The notes under the pieces: model-generated
What the model was told of the DNA's origin: nothing
Database searches by the model: none
The model's input: only the letters and a program-made list of their open reading frames with translations
Assembly: GCA_040403095.1 (NCBI GenBank)
Contig: JBBALI010000001.1
Span: 62,001-126,000 of the forward strand
DNA length: 64,000 nt
Direction of reading: 5' to 3'
DNA from: JAQVCM01 sp040403095
GTDB taxonomy: Bacteria > Bacteroidota > Bacteroidia > Flavobacteriales_D > Crocinitomicaceae
Program-made: the position numbers and the translations under genes
Part shown: one piece after another, positions 1-9,525 of the stretch
Numbering within the stretch: position 1 is the stretch's first letter
How the letters are laid out: each line of letters starts with the position of its first letter

Positions 1-1061
1 TCTTCTGGTGTCAATTTCATTTTGATGCAAGCCAAACTCATGACCACACCTAAATTTCCTGTTGGCGTTGTTCCTGGGTTGAAATCGCTCGCAAGCGCTA
101 CGGGTAAATTGGCTTCAATCAACCTGCGCGCATCACCGAATGGAATGGAAATAAAGTGTGAACAACTGGGCAAAAGTGTGGGCATGCATTCGGAATTTTG
201 AAGTGCAACAATATCATTTTCATCGATTTCTTCCAAATGATCTACCGACAAAGCGCCCAATTCAATTGCTTTTTGGATTCCGCCCATTACAGAAAATTGA
301 TTCACATGTACTTTGGGAATTAGTCCATACTTTTTTCCTGCCAATAAAATTTCTTCCATTTCTTCAACAGAAAAATAATTTCTTTCGCAAAAAACATCGA
401 TGTAATCAGCCAATTTTTCTTCTCCGATTATCGGCAACATTTCGTTAATAATCAAATCAATATAGCCGCGATGGTTTTCTTTATATTCTTTCGGAAAAGC
501 ATGCGCACCCAAAAATGTCGCTTTGATTGGAATTCCAGCCGTTTGTTTCAATCGCTGAATCACGCGCAATATTTTGATTTCAGCTTCGACCGATAAGCCG
601 TAACCCGATTTGATTTCAATGGCTCCTGTACCATAAGATTTGAGCAATTCAACCCGATTCATCACATCTTGATACAATTCATCTTCTGTTTTTTCGCCCA
701 ATCTTCGCGCTGAATTGAGAATTCCACCGCCTTTCAAAGCGATTTCTTCGTAGGTTAGTCCTTTGATTCTATCTACAAATTCTTCTTCGCGACTTTTTGC
801 AAAAACCAAGTGCGTATGAGAATCGCAAAATGCAGGTAAAACATATTTTCCGTCCGCATCAATGATTTCCAAATCTCGCCAATCAGCAATTCCGCCCCAT
901 TCTTCCATGGTTCCGTAATCAACGATGACATTGTTTTCGATCGCCAAATACGCATTTTCAATCACAGGAAGTTCAGCCATGGCTTTCCCTTTTACCGTGT
1001 GAGCAAAATCTTCTCCCGCTTGAACAAGTCCTTTGATATTTTTGATTAGAATCTTTGACAT
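1..1061 (-). CDS. hutI: Imidazolonepropionase, C-terminus cut by window edge
   Basis: Hydrolyses 4-imidazolone-5-propionate to formiminoglutamate, the third step of histidine degradation, in the cytosol. The frame is open from ATG at 1061 to the left edge, about 353 codons; the family is usually a little over 400 residues, so roughly 60 C-terminal residues are missing. Amidohydrolase landmarks are visible: CDSHTHLVFA with the HxH metal pair, the KSGYG segment, HVNQFS, VDHLEE and the ASDFNPG segment with the metal-binding Asp. No other hut gene is in the window. A TAAATTTG box lies 15 bp upstream of the start. The frame is intact and identification is secure from the motifs. Confidence 0.95.
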   Translation of the reverse strand, partial: MSKILIKNIKGLVQAGEDFAHTVKGKAMAELPVIENAYLAIENNVIVDYGTMEEWGGIADWRDLEIIDADGKYVLPAFCDSHTHLVFAKSREEEFVDRIKGLTYEEIALKGGGILNSARRLGEKTEDELYQDVMNRVELLKSYGTGAIEIKSGYGLSVEAEIKILRVIQRLKQTAGIPIKATFLGAHAFPKEYKENHRGYIDLIINEMLPIIGEEKLADYIDVFCERNYFSVEEMEEILLAGKKYGLIPKVHVNQFSVMGGIQKAIELGALSVDHLEEIDENDIVALQNSECMPTLLPSCSHFISIPFGDARRLIEANLPVALASDFNPGTTPTGNLGVVMSLACIKMKLTPE

Positions 1062-1076
1062 ACTATGATTTTGATG

Positions 1077-1084
1077 CAAATTTA
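1077..1084 (-). promoter_or_regulatory. TAnnTTTG -7 box for hutI
   Basis: Minus-strand TAAATTTG, an exact match to the Bacteroidota -7 consensus, 15 bp before the hutI ATG. No TTG at the expected -33 distance is obvious. Confidence 0.5.
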
Positions 1085-1104
1085 CTATTAAGAGTTGGAA
1101 ATAG

Positions 1105-1132
1105 AGAGTGAAGAGTTAAGAGTGAGGAGGAA
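1105..1132. repeat. Tandem purine-rich heptamers upstream of hutI
   Basis: Three head-to-tail 7-mers, agagtga-agagtta-agagtga, followed by the related ggaggaa, sit in the 91-bp gap between hutI and the TonB receptor stop. It looks like a short simple-sequence tract rather than a gene. Confidence 0.6.
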
Positions 1133-1152
1133 TTGATGGAAATGAATAATTC

Positions 1153-3606
1153 CTACAGACTCTTTCCCTTACCTTTCACTTTAAAATCAACTTTATAATA
1201 GAAAATCGGTAAGAAACCCAATTGTTTTTTTTCTGCAAGTGGCTCTTTATTTGGACTTGCTAAATCTGGGGCATAAGCCAATCCCAAGAGATTTTTGGTG
1301 TTTAGAATATTGACTAGATCCAAACCAATTTCGTGAGTCATTGATTTGGCGTTGAATTTCCAGTTTACTTTTAAATCCAATCTGAAATAATCGCGAAATT
1401 GTCTCTCATTAAAAGCGGAATCAGAAAAAACAACTTCTTTGCGCAATTCCGAAGATGCAATATCAACATATCCATAACGTTTTCCTCCAGCATAAGTCAT
1501 TTTTAATCCAGCTGAAATCGATTGCTTTTCGTTTAATTTAAATTCCTTTCCAGCTAAAAAATTAGTTGCATAATTTCCATTGTAAGAAGTATTTCGCTCG
1601 ATTCCATCGCTTCCTTTGTATTTTGAATTATACAAAGAAGCTGAAAACAGGAAGAAAAACGATTTATTGAAGAATTTTTGAATTGTCAGCTCCAAACCAT
1701 AATTGCGACCAGTTCCTGTATTTTGCAATGAATCTGGAAAAAAGCGCGCAAATCCACTTCCCTGATTGATTAACGAAAAAGACGAACTTTTTACATCGAC
1801 TGGAACATCATACAAATGTTGGTAATAAACCTCCGTTTTCACCTGTAAATTGCCTTTGAAGAATTTTTCATACGCCAATGCAGTATGAATGCTTTTCGTA
1901 AATCCCATATTTTTGTTGTGTAAATAAGGATTTCCATTGACATCAATCTTTTGGTAAGTATATGTGTAAGTTGGTTGCGTTTGACTGTGTAAACCTGCGC
2001 CTGCAGAAATAGATTGCGCTTTTTTCATACGCAATTTCCATCCAACACGTGGTTCAACAGGACTCAAACTATTGCTGAAAGAATAATACTGACTGTGCAA
2101 ACCAGCAGTTACATCCATGTTTTCTTTCACACGCCATTTCCATTGCACGAATGGTTGAACGAGCATCGCAGTTCCCTGATAATTCCAACGTGTTTCAAAT
2201 TTTGATTGATCGACTGTGAGCGCCGAATCTCTCATATTCATGAATTGCTCCTCAACATTGAATCCAGCTTTGATCAAATGGTATTTATTGATTTTGTGAT
2301 TGATACTCAAATAACCAGAAAGTCTCGTTGTAGTGAAAGCATAACCCATCAAAGGATAAATTGAGTCAACGTTGATGTTGTATATCGGATTTCCGTTTTG
2401 GTAAGTCGTATCCAAAGTTCTAATCAAATAATCATGGTGAGAATTTTGTCTCTCATAAGATACAGATAGCGTTGATGTCAAAAAAGTTTTTTCGCTCAAA
2501 GCCTTTTTGTAAACCAAACCAGAAACACCCATGGTTGTTCCAAAATACTGATCTCTATCGCCTTCACCGTAAAATTCAGAAGAATATTCTTTTTGGTCTG
2601 AAATTTTGATGGCGATGTTACTTTTTCCGCCAATCGCAAACCAAGAAAGTGAACCACCTTTTTTCAATTGCCAATTAAATTTGAATGCCATATCGCCGTA
2701 TGTTGGCACCGCGTCAGTTCCGATTTGAACGCCAATCGCTTTGAACATACTTAATGTTGAATACCTTGCCATTGCCAAATAACTCGATTTTCCGCTTTTG
2801 CTCATCGGACCTTCTGCCATCAATTCAGTCCCCAAAACCCCAAATTGAGCTGTAATTTCATGCATTTTTTCGTTTCCATTGCGCAATTTAAGGTCAAAAA
2901 TTCCAGAAGTACTGTTCCCATATTCAGCAGGAAAAGCACTCATGAAAAAATCAGAATTCGCTAAAATCTTGTTGTTTAGAATGGAAACTGGTCCGCCAGA
3001 ACTTCCAGAAATGGCAAAGTGAGAAGGATTTGGGATATCAACACCTTCAATTTTCCAAACAATACCAAGCGGCGAGTTTCCGCGCACAACGATATCATTT
3101 CGAGAATCATCTGCCCCTTGAACTCCTGCAAAATTGGATGCCATTCGCGCCGGATCAGCTCTTGAGCCTGGATAACGATCCGTTTCTTCCACACTAAATT
3201 GTTGCGAAGAAATAAATGAAAGTTCGTTCATCGTTTGTCCTTTGCGCTGCGCTTTCACAACTACTTCTTCCTCTTGCTTCACAAAAGCTTCGTTCAAGGT
3301 CAATTGAACAATGGTTTCTTTTCCAGTATTGACTGTAATGGTAACGGTTTTGATTTCGTAAGAAATAAAATCTGCGACCAAATCATGTTTACCAACAGGT
3401 ACATTTTTGATTTCAAATTCACCTAATTCATTCGTTGTCGCTTTGAAAATTCTGGTTGAATCTGCGGTATAAATTTGAATTTTTACGCCCAACAAAGGAA
3501 AATTACTTTCATTGTCAACGACTTTACCACGCACATTTTGAGAAAGTTGTGAAAAGCTGTAAAAAGCCGAAAAGCAAATGTATAAAATTAAAACTAGATT
3601 TTTCAT
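1153..3606 (-). CDS. TonB-dependent receptor with carboxypeptidase-like N-domain
   Basis: Outer-membrane receptor expected to import a ligand with TonB-ExbBD energy; the substrate cannot be read from sequence. 817 residues from the chosen ATG, which gives a signal peptide (MKNLVLILYICFSAFYSFSQ); the open frame runs 12 codons further upstream but into the preceding gene. Residues about 25-110 form a carboxypeptidase-regulatory-like beta domain (RGKVVD start). About 130-225 is the plug, with GVQGADDSRNDIVVRGNSP and GVDIPNP. The rest is an aromatic-rich beta-barrel. The last residues (VKGKGKSL) lack the usual terminal aromatic. Its ATG overlaps the TGA of the substrate-binding protein gene (ATGA), so the two are probably translationally coupled. 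Confidence 0.9.
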   Translation of the reverse strand: MKNLVLILYICFSAFYSFSQLSQNVRGKVVDNESNFPLLGVKIQIYTADSTRIFKATTNELGEFEIKNVPVGKHDLVADFISYEIKTVTITVNTGKETIVQLTLNEAFVKQEEEVVVKAQRKGQTMNELSFISSQQFSVEETDRYPGSRADPARMASNFAGVQGADDSRNDIVVRGNSPLGIVWKIEGVDIPNPSHFAISGSSGGPVSILNNKILANSDFFMSAFPAEYGNSTSGIFDLKLRNGNEKMHEITAQFGVLGTELMAEGPMSKSGKSSYLAMARYSTLSMFKAIGVQIGTDAVPTYGDMAFKFNWQLKKGGSLSWFAIGGKSNIAIKISDQKEYSSEFYGEGDRDQYFGTTMGVSGLVYKKALSEKTFLTSTLSVSYERQNSHHDYLIRTLDTTYQNGNPIYNINVDSIYPLMGYAFTTTRLSGYLSINHKINKYHLIKAGFNVEEQFMNMRDSALTVDQSKFETRWNYQGTAMLVQPFVQWKWRVKENMDVTAGLHSQYYSFSNSLSPVEPRVGWKLRMKKAQSISAGAGLHSQTQPTYTYTYQKIDVNGNPYLHNKNMGFTKSIHTALAYEKFFKGNLQVKTEVYYQHLYDVPVDVKSSSFSLINQGSGFARFFPDSLQNTGTGRNYGLELTIQKFFNKSFFFLFSASLYNSKYKGSDGIERNTSYNGNYATNFLAGKEFKLNEKQSISAGLKMTYAGGKRYGYVDIASSELRKEVVFSDSAFNERQFRDYFRLDLKVNWKFNAKSMTHEIGLDLVNILNTKNLLGLAYAPDLASPNKEPLAEKKQLGFLPIFYYKVDFKVKGKGKSL

Positions 3607-5336
3607 TTCATGTATTGGTTTTGGTATTCTTCTTTGGTCCAATTCTTAAAATATACTTCTCTGAAATTGAAGTAATTCACTGGGTTTTCTTTTAAATTTC
3701 TAACTTTCGAATAAATGATTTGATTGTCTCCTGAGTACCACAAAGCAATGAGCGGTGGATTTTTCATCAATTCAACTTCAGCCAAATTAAAAAAGCGTTG
3801 TTGTTCTGAAATCTTTCGCTCTCTCAAAGCCATTTCATAATAAGCGTCAAAACTAGGATTAAAATAGCGTGATTGATTGATTTCAGAGGGTTGTTCTACA
3901 GTTTTGGGAACTACTTTTCCATAAAAATTTTGCAAAAAAGTTTCTGGACTATTATAATCTGCGCTCCAAGCTGATCGGAAAATATCACCTTTTAAATTCG
4001 TTGCATCCTTGTTTAGTTCCTCAAATGTAGAACTTGTCAAATTGATCGTGATTCCCAAATTCTTAATGATTTGATCCGCAAAATCTGCCGCAACAGCACT
4101 CTCCACTTCACCAAAATTAAATCTCAAATTTACAACACCAAAATCTTTTCCTTCGGGATAGCCAGCTTCTGAGAGTAACATTTTTGCCAATTCAGGATTA
4201 AAATCATAGCCAACAGCGCCAACAGCTTCAAAATCATAGTTTTTCAAAACACTTGTAACCGGTGGAACAATGCCATAAATTCCAATTTCATGCGCTTGAC
4301 CAAGTAAAACGTTTTTCGTTATTGCTGTTCGATTGATGGCATAATTGAAAGCTTGTCGCACTCGATAATCTTGAAAGCGCGGATCTTTCATGTTGAAAAA
4401 ATAGTAATTGGTAACCAACAAAGGATTGTTTCTCAGAACCAAAACTGGTGGAACTCCGTTGAAATCTTTGATTCTTCCGTCCAACATTTTGGTAATACCT
4501 TCAGTTGGTAATGAAGTAATAATCGACGTTTTGCCTGTTTCAAACAGTGCCAATTGTTTTTGCTTGTTGGCTTCAACGATAAATTCTAACCTATCTAAAT
4601 ACGGCAAACTGCAGCCTTTGCTGTCTTTCAAATAATAATCTGTGTTTTTCTCTAGAACGATTGTTTTTTGTGCATCGTTTAAGGTTTCTGCATACCAAAA
4701 TGGACCAGTTCCAATTAAATCACGTTTCTTACAAAGGAAAACCTTTTTAGAAGTTATTGCTGCATTGATATTGGCTAATTTATTTAAGAAATTAATGTCT
4801 TGTGCAATCAATTTAATCTCTAGTTTTTCTTCCTTGATTTGAATTCCAGCAATTTTTTTTGCTTTTCCATCGAAAAACGCCTTTGCTCCAAGCACGTTTT
4901 TCTCAAAAATAGTGGTGTAAGCTGCTGTCGGTAAACCTTTTTTGTCTTTGGTACAAGCAAGTTCAAAACTGTGCACAATGTCTTCCAAGGTTAAAATACG
5001 GTCGTCATCAGATTCAAATGCCTGATGCGGATGAAACAAAATGTTTTTTCGAATTTTAAACGTGTAAATGATTCCGTCAGAAGAAGTTGTAAATGATTCA
5101 GCAATTTGTGGCCTTACCTTCAAATTCTCAGGATCAAGGGAAACCAATCCTTCGTAAATCTGCGTAAAAACGGTATTGGTGTAATAATCGGTGACTAAAT
5201 TCGGATGTTTTGCTCCTAAATCCATGTCTATCACCATTCTGAAAGTGCCACCAGCATGCTCAAATTCCTTAGAATTCCAGCCATCACAACTAGAAACAAT
5301 CCAAAAAAACAACAAAAAAATGGAACTTATTCTCAT
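3603..5336 (-). CDS. Family 5 (oligopeptide/dipeptide-type) substrate-binding lipoprotein
   Basis: 577 residues. The N-terminus is an SPII signal with lipobox VSSC (Cys 17), so the protein should be a lipid-anchored binding protein. SBP_bac_5 landmarks follow: GGTFR, YTNTVFTQIYEGLV, the AESFTTSSDG segment, FKIRKNILFHP, GTGPF, and VRQAFNYAINR. This family binds peptides, nickel, heme or sugars for ABC importers, but no permease or ATPase gene is adjacent. Instead the gene overlaps the following TonB receptor start by 4 bp. It lies 85 bp downstream of hemD on the same strand. Function as part of a receptor pair is inference; family assignment is secure. Confidence 0.88.
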   Translation of the reverse strand: MRISSIFLLFFWIVSSCDGWNSKEFEHAGGTFRMVIDMDLGAKHPNLVTDYYTNTVFTQIYEGLVSLDPENLKVRPQIAESFTTSSDGIIYTFKIRKNILFHPHQAFESDDDRILTLEDIVHSFELACTKDKKGLPTAAYTTIFEKNVLGAKAFFDGKAKKIAGIQIKEEKLEIKLIAQDINFLNKLANINAAITSKKVFLCKKRDLIGTGPFWYAETLNDAQKTIVLEKNTDYYLKDSKGCSLPYLDRLEFIVEANKQKQLALFETGKTSIITSLPTEGITKMLDGRIKDFNGVPPVLVLRNNPLLVTNYYFFNMKDPRFQDYRVRQAFNYAINRTAITKNVLLGQAHEIGIYGIVPPVTSVLKNYDFEAVGAVGYDFNPELAKMLLSEAGYPEGKDFGVVNLRFNFGEVESAVAADFADQIIKNLGITINLTSSTFEELNKDATNLKGDIFRSAWSADYNSPETFLQNFYGKVVPKTVEQPSEINQSRYFNPSFDAYYEMALRERKISEQQRFFNLAEVELMKNPPLIALWYSGDNQIIYSKVRNLKENPVNYFNFREVYFKNWTKEEYQNQYMK

Positions 5337-5421
5337 GAATAGCTTTTAAAACGCTATACAAGAATAGTGAAATTTTAACAAACTACCGCAATAATTGACT
5401 TTTTAGAAACCGGAGATTTGA

Positions 5422-6084
5422 TTAAATCGATTTAAAAATTTCAATCAATTCAACTTCTGAAGCGGTTTTCAAGGTGTAATTTACTTTGTAACCTAATGAA
5501 ATTAAATGTTTTTCAGTTGTCTTTCCCCAAGCGATGATTATACATTCAACAGGAATTGAATTCTCTACCAGAAAACCATTGACGTTTGATGGACTTGTGA
5601 AAGCAATCAAATCCAATTTTTCGTTTATTTTTTTAGTTTGATTTTTTGTCTTGTAAACAACCATTTCACAAACTTGATTTTTTGGGAAAGTGCTGGCAAT
5701 GGAATGATTGCTCAAATTGGAAATAGGAATAATTAAATACTTAGTTGTTATTTGATTTTTTAGTTCATTTGCGACTGATTCAGGATTACCAGATTCTTGT
5801 CCAAAAAAGTCAACTTTAAGACCCATTTTTTCCAAATGCGATTTGGTTTTTTGACCAATGCAAGCCACTTTACAATTTAAAGGAATTTCAGCTTGTTGTA
5901 AAAAATAATAAGCTGCTCTTCTACTCCCGAAGAAAATCCAATCGTAATTTTTAGGGATTTCTGCTTTTACAATTTCGAAGTCAATGAATGAATTGGAAAC
6001 CAAATACCAGTTGTTTTCATCACAAAACTTTTTTAATTCAGAAACTTCCTCTTCCGTTTTGGTGATTAAAACATTGAATTTCAT
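5422..6084 (-). CDS. hemD: Uroporphyrinogen-III synthase
   Basis: Cyclises hydroxymethylbilane to uroporphyrinogen III, with inversion of ring D. The 220 residues show the two-lobed HemD pattern: MKFNVLITKTEEE start, IFFGSRRAAYYF in the first lobe, KVACIGQKTKSHLEKMG at the hinge, and LIAFTSPSNVNGFL followed by IIIAWGKTTEKHL in the second. HemD is weakly conserved, but position settles it: the gene begins 5 bp after hemC, in the order hemA-hemC-hemD. Confidence 0.9.
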   Translation of the reverse strand: MKFNVLITKTEEEVSELKKFCDENNWYLVSNSFIDFEIVKAEIPKNYDWIFFGSRRAAYYFLQQAEIPLNCKVACIGQKTKSHLEKMGLKVDFFGQESGNPESVANELKNQITTKYLIIPISNLSNHSIASTFPKNQVCEMVVYKTKNQTKKINEKLDLIAFTSPSNVNGFLVENSIPVECIIIAWGKTTEKHLISLGYKVNYTLKTASEVELIEIFKSI

Positions 6085-6089
6085 AACCT

Positions 6090-6980
6090 TTATTCTTCCT
6101 CAGAATTAATTTCTTCGACAATTAATTCTGCCATATTTTCCAATTCATCAAATTCATACAACATCCAGTCTGCGCCGTCTTCCCAGTTTTTCGCGTGGGA
6201 AACATACACTTTACTTTCAGTTTCGCAATAAACACCCAAAGGCAATTGACATCCGCCTTCTAATAAATTCAATACTTTTCGCTCAACACCAATGCGTTGT
6301 GCTACTTCTGGATGATTGATTTGTTGTAAAATTTCAAATAATTCTGTATCGCTTTCTCTGATTTGCAAAGCCAAAACTCCTTGTGCAGGTGCTGGAATTA
6401 CCACTGTTGGATCCAAAACTTCGACGTGAAAATCACTTAAATCTAACTGCAAACGATCCACTCCCGCTTTGGCCAATAAAATGGCGTCGTAATTTCCGTC
6501 TCTCAATTTTTGAATTCTTGTAGGAACATTTCCGCGTAAATCTTTGATTTCCAAATCTGGTCTGAATCGAATTACTTGCGATTTTCTTCTTGCTGAAGAA
6601 GTACCGATGATTCCTTTCTCAACCAAATTCCATTCTTGCGTTAAATCAAGTTTCGATTTATTGATCAACAACAATTCAGAAGGATCTTCACGCTCTGAAA
6701 CAGCTGCAATCATCAAACCTTTTGGTGGATTTGTTTCTAAATCTTTGTGCGAATGCACTGCCAAATCAATCGTTCCTTCTAATAAAGCGGTTTCGATTTC
6801 TTTGGTGAAAAAACCTTTTCCTTCTAATTTGTCAAAACTCAAATGCTGAATTGCATCTCCTTGTGTAACAATTACTTTGATTTCAATTTCGTGACCCAAA
6901 TCTTCCAATTGTTTTCTAACATGATTAGCTTGCCACAATGCTAAATCGCTTCCACGAGATCCGATTACAATTTTTTTCAT
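6090..6980 (-). CDS. hemC: Hydroxymethylbilane synthase (porphobilinogen deaminase)
   Basis: Polymerises four porphobilinogens into hydroxymethylbilane on a covalent dipyrromethane cofactor. 296 residues, close to family length. Visible landmarks: IGSRGSDLALWQA start, VHSHKDL with the catalytic Asp (many homologues have HSxKD), GTSSARRKSQ, LRGNVPTRIQKL, and LLEGGCQLPLG carrying the cofactor-binding Cys near residue 240. The tail ends in an acidic run. Follows hemA by 36 bp and precedes hemD by 5 bp, so the three are likely cotranscribed. Confidence 0.96.
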   Translation of the reverse strand: MKKIVIGSRGSDLALWQANHVRKQLEDLGHEIEIKVIVTQGDAIQHLSFDKLEGKGFFTKEIETALLEGTIDLAVHSHKDLETNPPKGLMIAAVSEREDPSELLLINKSKLDLTQEWNLVEKGIIGTSSARRKSQVIRFRPDLEIKDLRGNVPTRIQKLRDGNYDAILLAKAGVDRLQLDLSDFHVEVLDPTVVIPAPAQGVLALQIRESDTELFEILQQINHPEVAQRIGVERKVLNLLEGGCQLPLGVYCETESKVYVSHAKNWEDGADWMLYEFDELENMAELIVEEINSEEE

Positions 6981-7016
6981 GAATGAGTTGGGTTTTTGAT
7001 TATCAGTAATTTGATA

Positions 7017-8240
7017 TTATTTTAACATGATTTCTTTCGCCAATTTCATCGGCATACTCATGTATTTCTTTTCCATGTAACCAATGATTTTTTCCAAGAT
7101 TTCTCTTGATTCATCGTCTAAGTTGTTCAAATCGTTTTTGAAAACTTCATTTACGGCAGTTGAACGAATTTCTTTCACCATTTTAGGCACTTCGCGCATC
7201 GCAAGTTCAACAGACCTCACTTTTTGAATGTGCTGAAAGTTCAAAATAGATTCCAACAAAATTTCTTCCACGTGTGCAATTTCATTCGATCTTTCTTTCA
7301 AATTTTGATCTGAAATTTTTTGCAATACATCTACTGAAATATGCGTAACGTTGTGTTTGGCAACAATTTTTGCATCTAAATCGTGTGGAATAGCAATATC
7401 AATAACTACTTTTCTGCTGGTTTCATTCGCCAACAATTGTTCGTAAATTTCTGGAGTAATTACATGATTTTCAGAACCCGTACAAGTTATGATGATGTCA
7501 AAACCTTTTTCATACGTTTTCAGTGCTTCCAAAGGATAAGCGATTCCGTGTAAATCTGCAGCCAATGTTTCAGCTTTAGAGAAAGTACGATTGAAAACAG
7601 CGAAATTTTTGAATTTGTGTTTTTTCAAAAATCTTCCCATGTTGGTGTTTGTCATTCCCGCACCGATGATCAAAATACGTGCATCCAAGGAGATGTTCAT
7701 GTCTCTCAAAGTATGGTAAGCCAAGGCAACAACTGAAACTGGACGTCTTGCGATGTTTGTTTCAGTATACACTTTTTTCGCTGTTTCTACTGTATGACGC
7801 ATCACCAAACGGATAAAATCGCCTGTCAAATTCATTTTTCGAGAATCTTCAAAAGCGTTTCTCACTTGCGTGATGATTTCTCTTTCGCCCACAATCATTG
7901 AATCGATGGAAGATGCAACTTGCAAAATGTGATCTACTGCTGATAATCCTGAATAAACGTTTCCTAAACTGACAAAATTTTGAATTTGTTCATTTTCATA
8001 ATCAGGATACAAATTATAAAAGAAATTCATCAAAAATGATTCAGAAACAGCTTCTTCTGTACAAAAGAGGAATTCAACTCGGTTGCAAGTAGATAAAAAC
8101 ATCAATTCGCTCAAATTCATTTCATTTTTCAATGCGCCCAAACGCGCTTCTTGTGAGTCTGATTGGATGTGTAACTTCCCAACCTCGCTGACATCGAAAT
8201 TTCTGTGCGTAAATGCTATAATATGAAATTGCTCTAACAT
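7017..8240 (-). CDS. hemA: Glutamyl-tRNA reductase
   Basis: Reduces glutamyl-tRNA(Glu) to glutamate-1-semialdehyde with NADPH, the first committed step of the C5 tetrapyrrole route. Landmarks: HIIAFTHRNFDVS start, FLSTCNRVEF with the catalytic Cys, VGEREIITQVR, the NADPH loop IIGAGMTN, VFNRTFSKAE, and a C-terminal helical dimerisation part. An in-frame ATG exists at 8294, but family members begin right at the FHIIAFTHR strand, so I place the start at 8240 (407 residues). A near-promoter CAACTTTG lies inside the extension, which fits the shorter form; a TAACTTTC before 8294 leaves some doubt. Confidence 0.94.
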   Translation of the reverse strand: MLEQFHIIAFTHRNFDVSEVGKLHIQSDSQEARLGALKNEMNLSELMFLSTCNRVEFLFCTEEAVSESFLMNFFYNLYPDYENEQIQNFVSLGNVYSGLSAVDHILQVASSIDSMIVGEREIITQVRNAFEDSRKMNLTGDFIRLVMRHTVETAKKVYTETNIARRPVSVVALAYHTLRDMNISLDARILIIGAGMTNTNMGRFLKKHKFKNFAVFNRTFSKAETLAADLHGIAYPLEALKTYEKGFDIIITCTGSENHVITPEIYEQLLANETSRKVVIDIAIPHDLDAKIVAKHNVTHISVDVLQKISDQNLKERSNEIAHVEEILLESILNFQHIQKVRSVELAMREVPKMVKEIRSTAVNEVFKNDLNNLDDESREILEKIIGYMEKKYMSMPMKLAKEIMLK

Positions 8241-8355
8241 GTATTCTCTTGATTCTACTGCAAAGTTGGGGATACAGACTTTTTGGTTTGTCATGGTTTT
8301 GTCAAGAAAGTTAATTTAGAATTGATATAAATTACATATTTTTTTAATATCGACC

Positions 8356-9525
8356 TTAATCTTTCTTTTTCAGCCATTTAGGCAACAATAGTGCACCAAT
8401 AAATAAATAAGGAAAATAAGAAATTAATCTCCACAAAAGTGCCAAACCTGCTAATAACAGTGCAGAATGACTGAAATCTGACATTAATTCACCAAATGCA
8501 TATTCCGCGACGCCACTTCCGCCTGGTGTTGGACTGATGCGCATAAGCAACCACAAAACCAATTGTTTGGCGAGAATAAAAAAGTGGTTGTTGAAACTCA
8601 AATTTAGGAATGCAGCTAAAATACAGTTGATTACCAAATACCTTGATGTCCAAGAAAGCACTGTTGCGCCGAAACTGCACAACCAAAATTTCCAAGATTC
8701 TTTTTTGAATTCTTTAGACGTGATAATGATTTCTTTTCCAGTTTCTTCCGCTTTATTTCTCCATTTTTTAAGAAACGGAAGTCTGAATACAAACTTCAGA
8801 AAGCGGCTCATCAACTGTGGATACCAAAAAATGCTGATAAAAAGCAACACACAAATCAATGAAAAAACGATGTAAGCCAACCAAAACGCTGCTTCCACGC
8901 CTTGTTGCGCGCCAGTTTCTGATGGAAAAAGCAAACTAGGTTGAATGAAAAGGAAAACAAAAGGCACTAGCAGAACATAAAATAAATTGTCCATCATCGC
9001 TGTGATTACTACAATGGCTGTTGATCGACCTAAATCCACTTTTTCTTTGTTCAAAATAAACATGGCAACGGTTGTTCCGCCCAAAACACCTGGTGAAAGT
9101 GCAGATGCAAATTCCCACAACATGATGACATTAAAACTCGCTTTCCAAGTCAATCGTTTTTGCGTTAAAATTTTTATCCTTAACATGTAGGCAAAATCTC
9201 TACCAACCATGAAAAACAATGCCATCAAAATCCAAAATAGAGATTTTCCTGTCCAATTGATTTGCTGCAACAAATCGCCAATTTCTTCGATTTTGTAATC
9301 GCCATTTTTCGATTTTTTGAATTCGGAAGACAAATGAAAGTCGACTTTTTGATTATGATTTACATCAACCCAGCGGTAAGTTCCTTTTCCTTGTTTGGTT
9401 TCTACAAAATGTTTTTGCTGTAAACTGTTGAACATCATCCAAGCAGCAATTCCCAACCCCAAAACAATGGCAATTGCCATTTTCCAAGAACTAAAAGCTG
9501 ATTTTATGGTGGCGTTGCTGTCCAT
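8356..9525 (-). CDS. LPG-synthase-type (UPF0104/flippase-like) integral membrane protein
   Basis: 389 residues with about eight hydrophobic segments. After an N-terminal membrane anchor there is an unusual polar loop of about 60 residues (35-95). The core shows ALSPGVLGGT and the family hallmark SPTPGGSGVAE, followed by a Trp/Arg-containing membrane segment (LLWRLISYFPYL). The family resembles the membrane half of MprF and includes phospholipid or polyprenyl-glycan flippase candidates. The catalytic aminoacyl domain of MprF is absent, so a transport or flipping role is more likely than lysyl-PG synthesis. Its ATG overlaps the stop of the upstream lipoprotein gene by one base (TAATG), implying coupling. 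Confidence 0.85.
   Translation of the reverse strand: MDSNATIKSAFSSWKMAIAIVLGLGIAAWMMFNSLQQKHFVETKQGKGTYRWVDVNHNQKVDFHLSSEFKKSKNGDYKIEEIGDLLQQINWTGKSLFWILMALFFMVGRDFAYMLRIKILTQKRLTWKASFNVIMLWEFASALSPGVLGGTTVAMFILNKEKVDLGRSTAIVVITAMMDNLFYVLLVPFVFLFIQPSLLFPSETGAQQGVEAAFWLAYIVFSLICVLLFISIFWYPQLMSRFLKFVFRLPFLKKWRNKAEETGKEIIITSKEFKKESWKFWLCSFGATVLSWTSRYLVINCILAAFLNLSFNNHFFILAKQLVLWLLMRISPTPGGSGVAEYAFGELMSDFSHSALLLAGLALLWRLISYFPYLFIGALLLPKWLKKKD

Noticed and set aside
773..961. A 62-codon minus-strand frame at the left end.
   Set aside because: It lies inside hutI in another frame; the hutI frame is continuous and has all family motifs.
8241..8294. Longer hemA start at ATG 8294.
   Set aside because: The extra 18 residues precede the conserved first strand of the family and contain a near-promoter sequence; kept only as an alternative.
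8356..9525. Calling this gene mprF (lysyl-phosphatidylglycerol synthase).
   Set aside because: The cytosolic aminoacyl-transferase domain is missing; only the membrane part is related.
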